In this document: one piece after another, positions 17,542-26,295 of the stretch
How the letters are laid out: each line of letters starts with the position of its first letter
How positions within the stretch are numbered: position 1 is the stretch's first letter
Origin: Actinocorallia longicatena
GTDB taxonomy: Bacteria > Actinomycetota > Actinomycetes > Streptosporangiales > Streptosporangiaceae
Assembly (NCBI RefSeq): GCF_039534125.1
Contig: NZ_BAAAUV010000018.1
Span: forward strand, 1 to 64,000
Length of the DNA: 64,000 nucleotides
Direction: 5' to 3'
Notes under the pieces: generated by a model
The model's database searches: none
What the model saw: the letters and a program-made list of their open reading frames with translations, nothing else
What the model was told of the DNA's origin: nothing
Position numbers and translations under genes: made by a program

Positions 17542-18723
17542 CTACGGAACGGTCCACAGCCCTTCGAAGGGGGCGCCGACGTAGTTCTCCGCCAGGACCG
17601 CGGACGCGGCGGGGGAGGTGACGGCCCTGCGGAGGCGCTCGCGGCGGACCCGGTCGTCGAAGGGGAGCGCGGACGGGTCGGTGTGGAGCATCGTGGTCAT
17701 CTCGTAGGAGAAGGTCTCGGCCCGCCAGACGCGGGCTAGGGCCCGGCCGGAGTAGGCGTCGAGCGCGGACTCCTCGCCCTTCCGGTACCAGCGGAGGAGG
17801 GCGTCGGCCAGGAGGGTGACGTCGGCGACGGCGAGGTTGAGGCCCTTGGCCCCGGTCGGCGGGACGATGTGGGCGGCGTCACCGGCGAGGAACAGGCGGC
17901 CGTGCCGGAGCGGCTCGCTGACCAGGCTGCGCATCGGGGTGACGCCCTTGCTGGTGATGGGGCCCGTGGCGAGGCTCCAGCCGTCGACGGCCATGCGGGT
18001 GGCCAGCTCGTCCCAGATCCGGTCGTCGGACCACGCGGCGGGGTCGGTGTCGTTGGGGACCTGGAGGTAGAGGCGGCTCACCGTGGGGGTGCGCATGCTG
18101 TGCAGGGCGAAGCCGCGTTCGTGGCGGGCGTAGATGAGCTCCTCGCAGGACGGCGCGACGTCGGCCAGGACGCCCAGCCAGGAGTAGGGGTAGGTCCGCT
18201 CGTAGACGCGCGGTGAGGGGAGGGCGGTGCGGCCGATGCCGTGGAAGCCGTCGCAGGCCACGACGGCGTCGCTGACCAGGGTGTGCTCGACGCCCTCGTG
18301 CCGGTAGCGGACCTCGGGGGAGGTGCCGTCCAGGCCGGTGACGTCCAGGGCCTCGGCCTCGAAGAGGATCGGGGCCTCGCGCAGGGCGATGAGGTCCTTC
18401 ACGACCTCGGTCTGGGCGTAGACCATGACGGAGCGTCCGCCGGTCAGCGCGGGGAAGTCGATCCGGTGGGACTCGCCGTCGAAGCGCAGCTCGATGCCGT
18501 CGTGGCGGATGCCCTCGGCGTCCATGCGGGCTCCGGCGCCGCTCGCCCGCAGGACGTCCACGGTGCCCTGCTCGAGGATCCCGGCGCGCTGCCGCTGCTC
18601 GACGTAGGCGCGGGAGCGGCTCTCGAGAATGACGGTGTCGATGCCCGCGCGCTGGAGCAGGTGGCCGAGCGTGAGCCCGGCGGGGCCCGCGCCGATGATG
18701 GTGATCTGGGTGCGCGAGGGCAT
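17542..18723 (-). CDS. pobA: 4-hydroxybenzoate 3-monooxygenase
   Basis: 393-residue FAD monooxygenase that hydroxylates 4-hydroxybenzoate to protocatechuate using NAD(P)H and O2. The dinucleotide motif GAGPAG is at 11-16, QRQRAGILEQG at 43-53 is characteristic of PobA, ACDGFHG (156-162) is the DG motif, and GDAAHIVPPTG (281-291) is the second FAD motif. Length equals the family's ~394. The ATG at 18723 overlaps the pcaL stop as TGATG. As the last gene of the pca operon it supplies the ring-cleavage substrate for the dioxygenase encoded first. Confidence 0.95.
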   Translation of the reverse strand: MPSRTQITIIGAGPAGLTLGHLLQRAGIDTVILESRSRAYVEQRQRAGILEQGTVDVLRASGAGARMDAEGIRHDGIELRFDGESHRIDFPALTGGRSVMVYAQTEVVKDLIALREAPILFEAEALDVTGLDGTSPEVRYRHEGVEHTLVSDAVVACDGFHGIGRTALPSPRVYERTYPYSWLGVLADVAPSCEELIYARHERGFALHSMRTPTVSRLYLQVPNDTDPAAWSDDRIWDELATRMAVDGWSLATGPITSKGVTPMRSLVSEPLRHGRLFLAGDAAHIVPPTGAKGLNLAVADVTLLADALLRWYRKGEESALDAYSGRALARVWRAETFSYEMTTMLHTDPSALPFDDRVRRERLRRAVTSPAASAVLAENYVGAPFEGLWTVP

Positions 18724-19856
18724 CAGGGGGTCTCCTCGGAGGGGAGGTCGTCCAGCACCCGCTGGGCGACGGCGAAGGCGGAGTTGGCGGCGGGGACGCC
18801 GCAGTAGATCGCGGTCTGGAGCAGCACTTCTTTGATCTCGTCGGGGGTCAGGCCGTTGCGGAGCGCGGCCCTGACGTGCATCGCGAGCTCGTCGAGGTGC
18901 CCGCGGGCGACGAGCGCGGTGAGCGTGACGCAGCTGCGGGCGCGGCGGTCCAGTCCCGGCCGGGTCCAGATCTCGCCCCAGGCGTAGCGGGTGATGAGGT
19001 CCTGGAAGTCGGCGGTGAACGGCGTGGTCGCGGCCCGCGCCCGGTCGACGTGGGCGTCGCCGAGGAACGCGCGGCGCACGGCCGTGCCCGCGGCGTGCCG
19101 GTCGGCGGCGCCGAGATGGGCGAGCAGCGCCGCCGCGACCTCGCCCGGACGGCCGGCGGGGGCCAGGTGCGCCGCGCCGGGCAGTTCGATCAGGGTCGCG
19201 CCGGGGACGCCGTCGGCCAGCTCCCTGGCGTGGGCGGAGGGGGTGGCGGGGTCCTCTCTGCCGCCGATGACCAGGGTGGGCGCGGTGATCCGGCCGAGAT
19301 CGGCGCGGATGTCGTGCCCGGCGAGGGCCTCGCAGGCCGCGGCGTAGCCGCCGGGGTCGGCGGCGGCGAGATCGTCCAGGAGGGCGCGGGCGTGCGGGCT
19401 CGCGGCCCGGCCGCCGGCGAACCAGCGGCTCGCGGCCCCGGCCAGCAGAGGGCTCGTCCCCTCGGCGCGGACGAGCCGGGCCCGCTCGGCCCAGCCGTCC
19501 GGTGCGCCGAACCGGGCGGAGGAGCAGACGAGCGCCAGCGTCCGGACGCGGCCGGGATGATCCAGCGCCAGCCGCGCCCCGATCGCCCCGCCGAGGGAGA
19601 CCCCGGCGTAGTGGAAGTCCGGCCAGCCGGCCCGGTCGGCGAGGCCGGCGACGAGAGCGGCGAGGCCGGCGACGGAAGGGACGCCCGGCACGTGCGCGGA
19701 GCCGCCGTGCCCGGGGAGGTCGAACCGCAGGACCCGGTGGGTGCGGGTGAGGGCGGGCAGGACCTCGTCCCACAGCCGCGTGCTGGTGCCCAGGGACGGG
19801 CCCAGGATCAGCGGCGGCCCGTCGGCGGGCCCGTCGAGAACGGTGTGGAGCGTCAT
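18723..19856 (-). CDS. pcaL: Fused beta-ketoadipate enol-lactone hydrolase / 4-carboxymuconolactone decarboxylase
   Basis: 377-residue bifunctional protein. Residues 1-~250 form an alpha/beta hydrolase (PcaD-like) with nucleophile Ser87 in GVSLGG and a C-terminal GAAHLAP histidine. Residues ~265-377 form a carboxymuconolactone decarboxylase domain (PcaC-like) with RARSCVTLTALVARGHLDEL and a terminal QTAIYCGVPAANSAF. The fusion decarboxylates 4-carboxymuconolactone and hydrolyses the enol-lactone to beta-ketoadipate. The pcaL fusion is well known in actinobacteria. Both ends overlap neighbours (ATGA with pcaB, TGATG with pobA). Confidence 0.95.
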   Translation of the reverse strand: MTLHTVLDGPADGPPLILGPSLGTSTRLWDEVLPALTRTHRVLRFDLPGHGGSAHVPGVPSVAGLAALVAGLADRAGWPDFHYAGVSLGGAIGARLALDHPGRVRTLALVCSSARFGAPDGWAERARLVRAEGTSPLLAGAASRWFAGGRAASPHARALLDDLAAADPGGYAAACEALAGHDIRADLGRITAPTLVIGGREDPATPSAHARELADGVPGATLIELPGAAHLAPAGRPGEVAAALLAHLGAADRHAAGTAVRRAFLGDAHVDRARAATTPFTADFQDLITRYAWGEIWTRPGLDRRARSCVTLTALVARGHLDELAMHVRAALRNGLTPDEIKEVLLQTAIYCGVPAANSAFAVAQRVLDDLPSEETP

Positions 19857-21214
19857 CCGGCGGCCTCCCTGCCGAGGGCGCGGTCGGCCAGCGCGGCCGC
19901 GGCGCCGAGATAGGTGGTGGGGTCGGGGTCGAAGGGATGCCCGGCCAGCGCCTGTTCGAGGGTGACGCCCTCGGCGGCGACCCGGCGCGACGCCTCGTCG
20001 AGGACGGCGCGGGCCCGGGGCCGTCCCAGATCGTCGGCGAGCTGGACCGCCGCCCGCTCCGAGAGGATCAGGCCGCGGGTGAGTCCGGTCGCGGCGAGCA
20101 TCCGGTCCGGATGCACGACCAGGCCCTCGGCCAGATCGGCGGCGGTGGCGGCGGCGCCGCCGGTCAGCCGAAGGGCCTCGCGCAGCGGCTGCCACTCCGC
20201 GTGCCAGGGCCCCGGCGAGCGCTCGTCCTCGGCCGCGAGGGCGCCGACCAGGATCGAGGCGAGCGCCGGGACCTGACGGGCGGCCGACGCGACGAGCGTC
20301 GCGCCGACGGGATTGCTCTTGTGCGGCATCGCCGAGGACCCTCCGCCGCGGCCCTCGGAGACCTCGGCGACCTCGGTGCGGGCCAGTGAAAGGACATCCG
20401 CGGCGATCTTGCCGAGGGCCGCGGCGGTGAAGGCCAGCGCGGCGGCGAGGTCGGCGACGGGCGTGCGCAGGGTGTGCCAGGGCAGCAGCGGCTCGGCCAG
20501 CCCGGCCCGGCGGGCGAAGGCGGCGGCCAGCCGGAGCCCGAGATCGCCGGGGACGGGCGGCACGGCTCCGGCGTGGAAGGCCGCGAGGGTGCCGGCGGCC
20601 CCGCCGAGCTGGACGGGCAGCGTCCGCCGCACGGCGGAGAGCCGGTCGCGGGCGTCCAGGACCAGATGCCGCCAGCCGGCCGCCTTGAGCCCGAAGGTCG
20701 TCGGCACGGCGTGCTGGGTGAGGGTGCGCCCGGGCATGACGGTGCCGCGGTGGGCGGCGGCCAGGGCGGCGAGGGCGGCGGCCGTGCGGTCGAGATCGTC
20801 CAGCATCGGGGCGAGGGTCCGGTGGGCGACCAGCATGAGCGCGGTGTCCAGGATGTCCTGGCTGGTGGCGCCCCGGTGCACATGAGCGGCGTGCTCGGCC
20901 GGGACCGCGGCGGTGAGGGCGGCGACCAGCGGGATCACCGGGTTGCCGCCCGCCCGGGCCCGGACGGCGAGATCGGCCGGGTCGAACCGGGCGGCGTCGG
21001 AGGCCGCGGCGATCGCCTCGGCCGCCTCCCGCGGTGCCAGGCTCAGGTCGGCCAGCGCCCCGGCCAGCGCGGTCTCCGCGTCCAGGAGGGACTGGAGGAC
21101 GGCGGGGTCGCCGGTGGCCGTCTCGGCGGCGGTCCCGGCCCGGACGGGCGACAGCAGCCCGAGATCCACGCCGGGGGGGACCGCTTCAGGAGCCTGCGCG
21201 TCAGGAGAACTCAA
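19853..21214 (-). CDS. pcaB: 3-carboxy-cis,cis-muconate cycloisomerase
   Basis: 453-residue fumarase/aspartase-superfamily enzyme that lactonises 3-carboxymuconate. The superfamily signature GSSAMPHKSNP is at 292-302, and RGATSQD (114-120) is the second conserved block; RTLTQHAVPTTFG is typical of PcaB. I give the TTG at 21214, which overlaps the 3' end of pcaG and has GGAGGAG ten bases upstream; a GTG at 21169 is the main alternative and would remove 15 residues without loss of conserved sequence. The order after pcaH-pcaG follows the pathway. Confidence 0.93.
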   Translation of the reverse strand: MSSPDAQAPEAVPPGVDLGLLSPVRAGTAAETATGDPAVLQSLLDAETALAGALADLSLAPREAAEAIAAASDAARFDPADLAVRARAGGNPVIPLVAALTAAVPAEHAAHVHRGATSQDILDTALMLVAHRTLAPMLDDLDRTAAALAALAAAHRGTVMPGRTLTQHAVPTTFGLKAAGWRHLVLDARDRLSAVRRTLPVQLGGAAGTLAAFHAGAVPPVPGDLGLRLAAAFARRAGLAEPLLPWHTLRTPVADLAAALAFTAAALGKIAADVLSLARTEVAEVSEGRGGGSSAMPHKSNPVGATLVASAARQVPALASILVGALAAEDERSPGPWHAEWQPLREALRLTGGAAATAADLAEGLVVHPDRMLAATGLTRGLILSERAAVQLADDLGRPRARAVLDEASRRVAAEGVTLEQALAGHPFDPDPTTYLGAAAALADRALGREAAG

Positions 21215-21752
21215 GGAACACCGTCTCCTCCCCGGCTCCGCCCTGGAGCCGGATGTCGAACCGGTACACGCCCGGACGCTCCTCTGCGGCCAGCAGTGTC
21301 GCCCGCCGCTCCTCCGGCAGGGCCGACAGCACGGGATCGGCCGCGAGCGCCGCCGCGTCCTGCGGCAGGTAGGCCCGGGTGAACAGGTGGTGGAGCAGCC
21401 CGCGGGCGAACACGCACACCGCCAGGTAGGGCGCGGTGCGCGCCCGGTGGGGGCCGGGGCGCAGGGTGCGGACCGACCAGTGGCCGTCGGCGCTCGTGGC
21501 GACCCGGGCGAAGCCGGTGAAGTCGCGGCCCGCCCGGTCGAGGGAGCCCGGGACGCCGCTCAGCGAGCCCTCGGCGGAGGCCTGCCAGATCTCGACGAGC
21601 GCGTCGGGCACGGGGGAGCCTGTGCCGTCGAGGACGAGGCCCCGCAGGGTCACCGCGCCGGGGGTCCCGGCCTCGACGAGGTCGCCGCCGCCGGGGAAGG
21701 GGAGGGCGTGGCCGTAGAACGGGCCGACGGTCTGCGAGGGGGTCGGTTCCAT
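21201..21752 (-). CDS. pcaG: Protocatechuate 3,4-dioxygenase alpha subunit
   Basis: 183-residue intradiol dioxygenase alpha chain. It has the PSQTVGPFYG start typical of PcaG, VPDALVEIWQAS in the core and FARGLLHHLFTRAYL near the C-terminus. Like other alpha chains it lacks the iron ligands and pairs with the beta chain. The ATG at 21752 is separated by a single base from the pcaH stop. The product of the complex is 3-carboxy-cis,cis-muconate. Confidence 0.95.
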   Translation of the reverse strand: MEPTPSQTVGPFYGHALPFPGGGDLVEAGTPGAVTLRGLVLDGTGSPVPDALVEIWQASAEGSLSGVPGSLDRAGRDFTGFARVATSADGHWSVRTLRPGPHRARTAPYLAVCVFARGLLHHLFTRAYLPQDAAALAADPVLSALPEERRATLLAAEERPGVYRFDIRLQGGAGEETVFLEFS

Positions 21753-21753
21753 C

Positions 21754-22491
21754 TCAGGCCTCCTCGAACAGGGTGGCGGCCGGGCCGTCCAGGACGATGT
21801 CCCAGCGGTAGCCGAGCGACCACTCCGGCACCGAGAGATCGTGGTCGTAGGCGGACACGAGCCGTTCGCGGGCGGCCTGCTCGGTCACCGACTGGAGGAT
21901 CGGGTCGTAGGCGAACAGGGGGTCGCCGGGGAAGTACATCTGGGTGACGAGCCGCTGGGCGAAGGCCGTCCCGAAGAGGGAGAAGTGGATGTGGGCGGGG
22001 CGCCAGGCGTTGCGGTGGTTGCGCCAGGGGTAGGCGCCGGGCTTGATCGTCGTGAAGGCGTACCGGCCGTCGTCGCCGGTCAGGCAGCGGCCGACGCCGG
22101 TGAAGTTCGGGTCGTGCGGCGCGGGGTGGTCGTCGCGCTCGTGGGCGTAGCGGCCCGCGGCGTTGGCCTGCCAGATCTCGACGAGCTGGCCGCGGACGGG
22201 CCGTCCCGCCCGGTCGAGGATCCGGCCGGTGACGGTGATGCGCTCGCCGAGGGGCTGGCCGGGGTGGTGCACGGTCAGGTCGTGGTCGAACGGGGTCACG
22301 TCGCCGGTGCCGAAGACGGGGCCCGACAGTTCCACGGCGTCCGGGTCCTTCACCGCGACCGGGGGGTGCGCGGGATGGCGGAGGGCGGTGCTGCGGTAGG
22401 GGGCGTAGTCGCGGGGCGGGTGCGTCCGTCCGGGCCGGGAGCCGCGCCGGTCGGTGATCTCCTGGTCGATCGTCGCCTGGTCGGTCATCAC
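21754..22491 (-). CDS. pcaH: Protocatechuate 3,4-dioxygenase beta subunit
   Basis: 245-residue catalytic beta chain that binds non-heme iron(III). The expected ligands are visible: Tyr115 in AAGRYAHE, Tyr154 in PGAYPWRN, and His167 and His169 in RPAHIHFSLFG. It is the first gene of the operon. GAGAGG precedes tandem ATG codons at 22491 and 22488. Its promoter region lies between it and the divergent IclR-type gene and carries three GTTCGC boxes, so regulation by that protein is likely. Confidence 0.96.
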   Translation of the reverse strand: MMTDQATIDQEITDRRGSRPGRTHPPRDYAPYRSTALRHPAHPPVAVKDPDAVELSGPVFGTGDVTPFDHDLTVHHPGQPLGERITVTGRILDRAGRPVRGQLVEIWQANAAGRYAHERDDHPAPHDPNFTGVGRCLTGDDGRYAFTTIKPGAYPWRNHRNAWRPAHIHFSLFGTAFAQRLVTQMYFPGDPLFAYDPILQSVTEQAARERLVSAYDHDLSVPEWSLGYRWDIVLDGPAATLFEEA

Positions 22492-22501
22492 TGCCTCTCA
22501 T

Positions 22502-22526
22502 GTTCGCCCAGCGAACTTTTGTTCGC
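22502..22526. promoter_or_regulatory. Triple GTTCGC operator of the pca operon
   Basis: GTTCGC-CCA-GCGAAC (22502-22516) is a perfect inverted repeat; a third copy GTTCGC follows at 22521-22526 after TTTT. Acinetobacter PcaU and Pseudomonas PcaR, both IclR-family, bind GTTCG-type boxes arranged as a palindrome plus a third repeat, so this is the probable site of the adjacent regulator. It lies just downstream of the pcaH -10 box. Confidence 0.75.
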
Positions 22527-22539
22527 TAGTGTGTCCGGC

Positions 22540-22569
22540 AGTATTGGCCTTGGGGCGCGGGACTGTCAA
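22540..22569 (-). promoter_or_regulatory. Promoter of pcaH
   Basis: On the minus strand a perfect -35 TTGACA (22564-22569) and a -10-like AATACT (22540-22545) are separated by 18 bases. Transcription would start just before the GTTCGC boxes. Confidence 0.55.
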
Positions 22570-22583
22570 TGGGAGGGCTTCGC

Positions 22584-24113
22584 ATGGGTGAAGGAGGGGA
22601 AGCGGGGGCCGCCGGGCCGCTGGAGCGCGGCCTGGAGGTCCTCGGGACCATCAGCCGGGCCAGGGCGCCGATGCGCCCCGCCGACCTGGCCCGCGCCACG
22701 GGCCTGGCCCGCTCGACGGTCGACCGGATCATCGCCACGCTCGCCGCGGCGGGCCATCTCCGGGTGCGGGAGCGGGACGTGGTGCTCGCCCCGCAGGCCA
22801 TGGAGCCGGGCAACGCCTACCTGGCCGGGACGGGCCTGTGCGAGGAGCTCGCCGCCCAGGCCGTGGCCCTCGCCGACGAGCTCGACGAGTCGGTCTCGCT
22901 GGCGGTCCCCGACCGCGACGGCGTCCGCTTCGTCGCCCAGTCGCCCCGCCGCCGCACCATGTCGGTGGCGTTCCGGGTCGGTGACCTCCTGCCCGCCGAG
23001 CGCTGCGCTCCCGGCCCGCTGTTCGCCGCCGACTGGGACGAGGAGACCCGGCGGGGCCGGCGGGACCGTCCCGACCCCGGCCGGTTCTCCATCCCGCCGC
23101 TGCCCTCGGACTCCTTCGACGGCCGGATCACCGCCGCCGTCGCCGACGGCTACTCCGTCGACGACCAGCTGATCGAACCGGGGCTGATCGCGGTGGCCGT
23201 GCCGCTGCGCGACACCGCCGGGACGGCCGTCTGCGCGGTGAGCGTGGTCAGCCACACCAGCAGGCACACCGCGGCGTCGCTCCTCGAGCACGCGGGCCCG
23301 GTCCTGGCCCGCCGCGCCGCCGGGATGGAGACGGCCCTCGCCGCCCCCGCCGAACCGGGCTACGTCCCGGCCGTCCCGCCCGAGCTGGGACCCGACCTGC
23401 TGTCCTCACTCGGCCGTGGCCTGTCGGTGCTGACCGCGCTCGGAACCCCGGGCGGGCTGACCCTGTCGGAGGTCGCCGGGCGCACCGGGCTGCCGCGGGC
23501 GACGGCCCGGCGCGCACTGCTCGGCCTCGCCCACCTCGGGCACGTCCGAGCGGACGGCCGCAGGTTCGTGCTGCTGCCGTCGGTGCTCGACCTCGGCTAC
23601 CGGTCGCTGACGGCCCTGTCGTTCGGCGACCTGGCCCGCCCGCATCTCGCCGCCCTCGTCGCCAGGGTCGACGACTCGGCCTCGCTCGCCGTCCTGGACG
23701 GCGCCGAAGCCCGCTACGTGGCCCGCGCCCCGGCCGGCCGGCTGATGCGCGCGACGATCGAGGTCGGCACCCGTCTCCCCGCCCGGGTGACGGCCCTGGG
23801 CCGGGTCCTGCTCGCCGACCTCGATCCCGCCGACGCCCGCGCCGAGCCGGACGCCGCACCCCTCGCGGCGGTCCGCCGCGACGGCCACAGCCTGGTCGAC
23901 CACGAGCTCGAGGACGGCCTGCGCTCGCTGGCCGTCCCCGTCCGCGACCGGTCGGGACGGGCCGTGGCGGCCCTCGGCGTCTCCTGCCCCACCGGACGGG
24001 AGACGCCTGACCAGACCCTCGCCCGGCTGCTCGGCCCGCTGGAGGAGACGGCGGCGGCGGTCGAGGCCGACCTGTCGGTGGTCACCGCCTTCCACGACCT
24101 CCCCATCGTCTGA
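22584..24113 (+). CDS. Double-length IclR-family regulator (PcaR-like)
   Basis: 509 residues made of two IclR units in tandem. Unit one has a winged helix at about 20-75 (RPADLARATGLARSTVDRII) and an effector domain to ~245. Unit two repeats this from ~275 (LTLSEVAGRTGLPRATARR) with its own effector domain (EARYVARAP, RLPARVTALGRVLLAD, ENGLRSLAVPV-like). IclR proteins are normally ~250 residues. I use ATG 22584 because GGGAGG lies seven bases upstream; ATG 22569 is less well placed. It is divergent from pcaH and probably senses protocatechuate or beta-ketoadipate, binding the GTTCGC boxes. Confidence 0.88.
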   Translation: MGEGGEAGAAGPLERGLEVLGTISRARAPMRPADLARATGLARSTVDRIIATLAAAGHLRVRERDVVLAPQAMEPGNAYLAGTGLCEELAAQAVALADELDESVSLAVPDRDGVRFVAQSPRRRTMSVAFRVGDLLPAERCAPGPLFAADWDEETRRGRRDRPDPGRFSIPPLPSDSFDGRITAAVADGYSVDDQLIEPGLIAVAVPLRDTAGTAVCAVSVVSHTSRHTAASLLEHAGPVLARRAAGMETALAAPAEPGYVPAVPPELGPDLLSSLGRGLSVLTALGTPGGLTLSEVAGRTGLPRATARRALLGLAHLGHVRADGRRFVLLPSVLDLGYRSLTALSFGDLARPHLAALVARVDDSASLAVLDGAEARYVARAPAGRLMRATIEVGTRLPARVTALGRVLLADLDPADARAEPDAAPLAAVRRDGHSLVDHELEDGLRSLAVPVRDRSGRAVAALGVSCPTGRETPDQTLARLLGPLEETAAAVEADLSVVTAFHDLPIV

Positions 24114-24139
24114 GTCCCGATCGTCTGATCCGTCGCTCC

Positions 24140-24601
24140 TCAGGCCACGGCGTACATGCGGATGGCGACGGCGTCCTCGGCCGCCTCGCGGGCCAGCCCG
24201 ACGAAGACCGTCTCGGCGAGCCAGCGGTGGGCGGGGGCGTCGGTCCGGAAGACCGGTGACGTCCGGTAGTAAACGCCCTCACTGGACACCTGGAGGCCGC
24301 CGTCGAACTGGCCGGGGCAGGCCGATCCCTCGTGGTAGAAGCCCCGGTTGACGATGTCGATGATCGCGCCGTCCTCGGCCCGGAGCAGGTAGCGGGCGTC
24401 GAGCTCGCAGATCCCGCCGCGCAGGCTCGACCAGTCACCGCCGCCGGGCAGGACGGTACCGCGCAGCATCGGCCCCTCGACGGTGCCGCCGACGATGGGC
24501 GTGAACTCGGTCTTCTCGCCGTCCCCGTGCCCGATGTGGAGGCTGGGGGACAGATAGGCCCTGATCTCGAACGCGAAGGTGAGCTGAGGGGCGAAGGTCA
24601 T
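24140..24601 (-). CDS. DUF3237-family protein
   Basis: 153-residue protein of the DUF3237 family: it opens with a beta strand (PQLTFAFEIRAYL), has GGTVEGPMLRGTVLPGGGDW at its centre and GVYYRTSPVFRTDAPAHRWL near the end. These motifs define the family, whose biochemical role is not established. The ATG overlaps the upstream hydrolase stop (ATGA), making it the last gene of the peptide-importer operon. A role in the same catabolic pathway is likely but unproven. Confidence 0.85.
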   Translation of the reverse strand: MTFAPQLTFAFEIRAYLSPSLHIGHGDGEKTEFTPIVGGTVEGPMLRGTVLPGGGDWSSLRGGICELDARYLLRAEDGAIIDIVNRGFYHEGSACPGQFDGGLQVSSEGVYYRTSPVFRTDAPAHRWLAETVFVGLAREAAEDAVAIRMYAVA

Positions 24602-26265
24602 GCTCGGCTCCTGAGGTCGTGAGGCTGGGGCCCGCCGATCAGCAGGCGTGAGGCGGGGGATCCGCCGAGGACGACACCTCGCGCGGACGGCCCGGCGTGC
24701 GGGCTCGTCCAGGGGTCGGCCCCGACGGTGGCTTCGGGCACGAAGTCGGGGAAGTCGCCGCTCATGAGGTCGAGCACCAGCCGGTGCCCGGCCCGCAGCC
24801 GGTAGGCGACGTCCAGCAGGTCGAGGACGGTCTCGCGCTCCGGCGGGCGCCCGTCGCAGCGCACCTGGCCGCGGGCGATGAGATGCGCGGCCCCGCCGGG
24901 GGAGGCGTCGAGCAGCCGGGCGTGGACATGGGTCCCGGCGGGCGCGGCCATGCGGAGCAGCAGGACCGCGCCGCCGAGCAGATCGGTGTCGGCGTCCACG
25001 GCGGGCCCGGTGAAGCGGACCACGTCGGGACGGTCCCCGGCGGCGCTCAGGTCGGCGCGGTCGAAGAGAGCGGCGAACGGGTTCGCACCCGGGGAGGGGA
25101 CGGGATCGGCGGGATCGTGCACCCACTCCAGCAGCCGCTCCCGATCCGGCGGGGCGGTGCCGAGCCGGCCGCCGGATCCCAGCGTAAGGCTCAGCTCCGC
25201 GGCGTGCGGAGGAGGCCAGGCGTCGCCGTCGTGCCACGCGCCGTGGCAGACCTCGTAGCGGACCCGGGGGAACGCGGCGAGGTCGCAGGAGCGGCCGAGG
25301 ACCGCGTCGAAGAAGGCGAGCGCGGGATCGAGGTAGCGGGGGAGCATCCGCGCCAGCGCCGCCGGGTCCGCGGTGTGGTCGTCCCCGGGTGCGACGGGCG
25401 CGTCGGCCAGCCGGTAGTTCTCATGGTCGGTGGCCTCCAGCCGCAGCCGGAGCCCCTCGGACCAGGCGGGGTCGGCCGCCAGGGCCCGGACGTCGTGCCA
25501 GGACCAGACGGCGCAGTTGTCGAACCAGCCGATCGTGTAGAGCGCGGGCACCGGCGGGCTCGCCAGCAGCGCCTTCACCGGCGGCGGGACGAAGGGGGTC
25601 GCGCCCTCGAACTCGGCGTCGAAGCAGGCCGACCGCTCGCCGATCCCGGTGAAGAACCGCTCGAACTCCTCCCTCAGCGGCCGGACGCTCCAGTCGGGCT
25701 CCCACTCGTACCGGCCGGAGTTCACGTAGTGGGAGGCGAAGTACATCTTTCGGGCCGTCTGCTCGACGTCCCCGGTGCCGTCGCCGTGGTCGAGGACCAT
25801 CGACAGCTGGGAGCCGGTGAGGCGGGGCGCGATCGCCTTCAGCGCCGGATGGCCGGCGGAGGCGGCGGCGATGGCCGTGTAGCCGTAGTAGGAGTCGCCC
25901 CACATGACGACGTCGCCGTCGGACCAGGGCTGACGGGAGATCCACTCCAGGGTGTCGTGGCCGTCGCCGGGCTCGTGGAGCGCGAACTCCGTCCGGCCCT
26001 GCGAACGGTACTTGCCCCGGACGTCCTGGACGACCACGGTGTAGCCGCCGGCCAGGAGGTAACGGGCGATCTCGGGCATGAAGCAGTAGGGGCCGTCCTT
26101 GTCATAGGGCAGGCGGACCAGCACGACGGCGTTGGGGAGTCCGGGATCGGCGACATAGAGGTCGGCGGCCAGCGTCACCCCGTCTCGCATGGGGATCGTC
26201 AGGGGGACGGCGTCGGGGGGCGGCGCGGCCGGGCCCGTCTTCTGGGGATGGGTCGGATGAGGCAA
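24598..26265 (-). CDS. CocE/NonD-family serine hydrolase
   Basis: 555-residue hydrolase of the X-Pro dipeptidyl-peptidase S15 / cocaine-esterase family. PMRDGVTLAADLY at the N-terminus, the nucleophile Ser125 in WGDSYYGYTA and a C-terminal jelly-roll domain (DLLDVAYRLRAGHRLVLDL) are typical. Such enzymes cleave esters, amides or acylated peptides. No signal peptide is visible, so it should act in the cytoplasm on imported material. It lies 30 bases downstream of the importer ATPase gene and overlaps the DUF3237 gene. Confidence 0.9.
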   Translation of the reverse strand: MPHPTHPQKTGPAAPPPDAVPLTIPMRDGVTLAADLYVADPGLPNAVVLVRLPYDKDGPYCFMPEIARYLLAGGYTVVVQDVRGKYRSQGRTEFALHEPGDGHDTLEWISRQPWSDGDVVMWGDSYYGYTAIAAASAGHPALKAIAPRLTGSQLSMVLDHGDGTGDVEQTARKMYFASHYVNSGRYEWEPDWSVRPLREEFERFFTGIGERSACFDAEFEGATPFVPPPVKALLASPPVPALYTIGWFDNCAVWSWHDVRALAADPAWSEGLRLRLEATDHENYRLADAPVAPGDDHTADPAALARMLPRYLDPALAFFDAVLGRSCDLAAFPRVRYEVCHGAWHDGDAWPPPHAAELSLTLGSGGRLGTAPPDRERLLEWVHDPADPVPSPGANPFAALFDRADLSAAGDRPDVVRFTGPAVDADTDLLGGAVLLLRMAAPAGTHVHARLLDASPGGAAHLIARGQVRCDGRPPERETVLDLLDVAYRLRAGHRLVLDLMSGDFPDFVPEATVGADPWTSPHAGPSARGVVLGGSPASRLLIGGPQPHDLRSRA

Positions 26266-26295
26266 GTGAGGGCTCCGTGGTGAGGTGGGGGCGGC

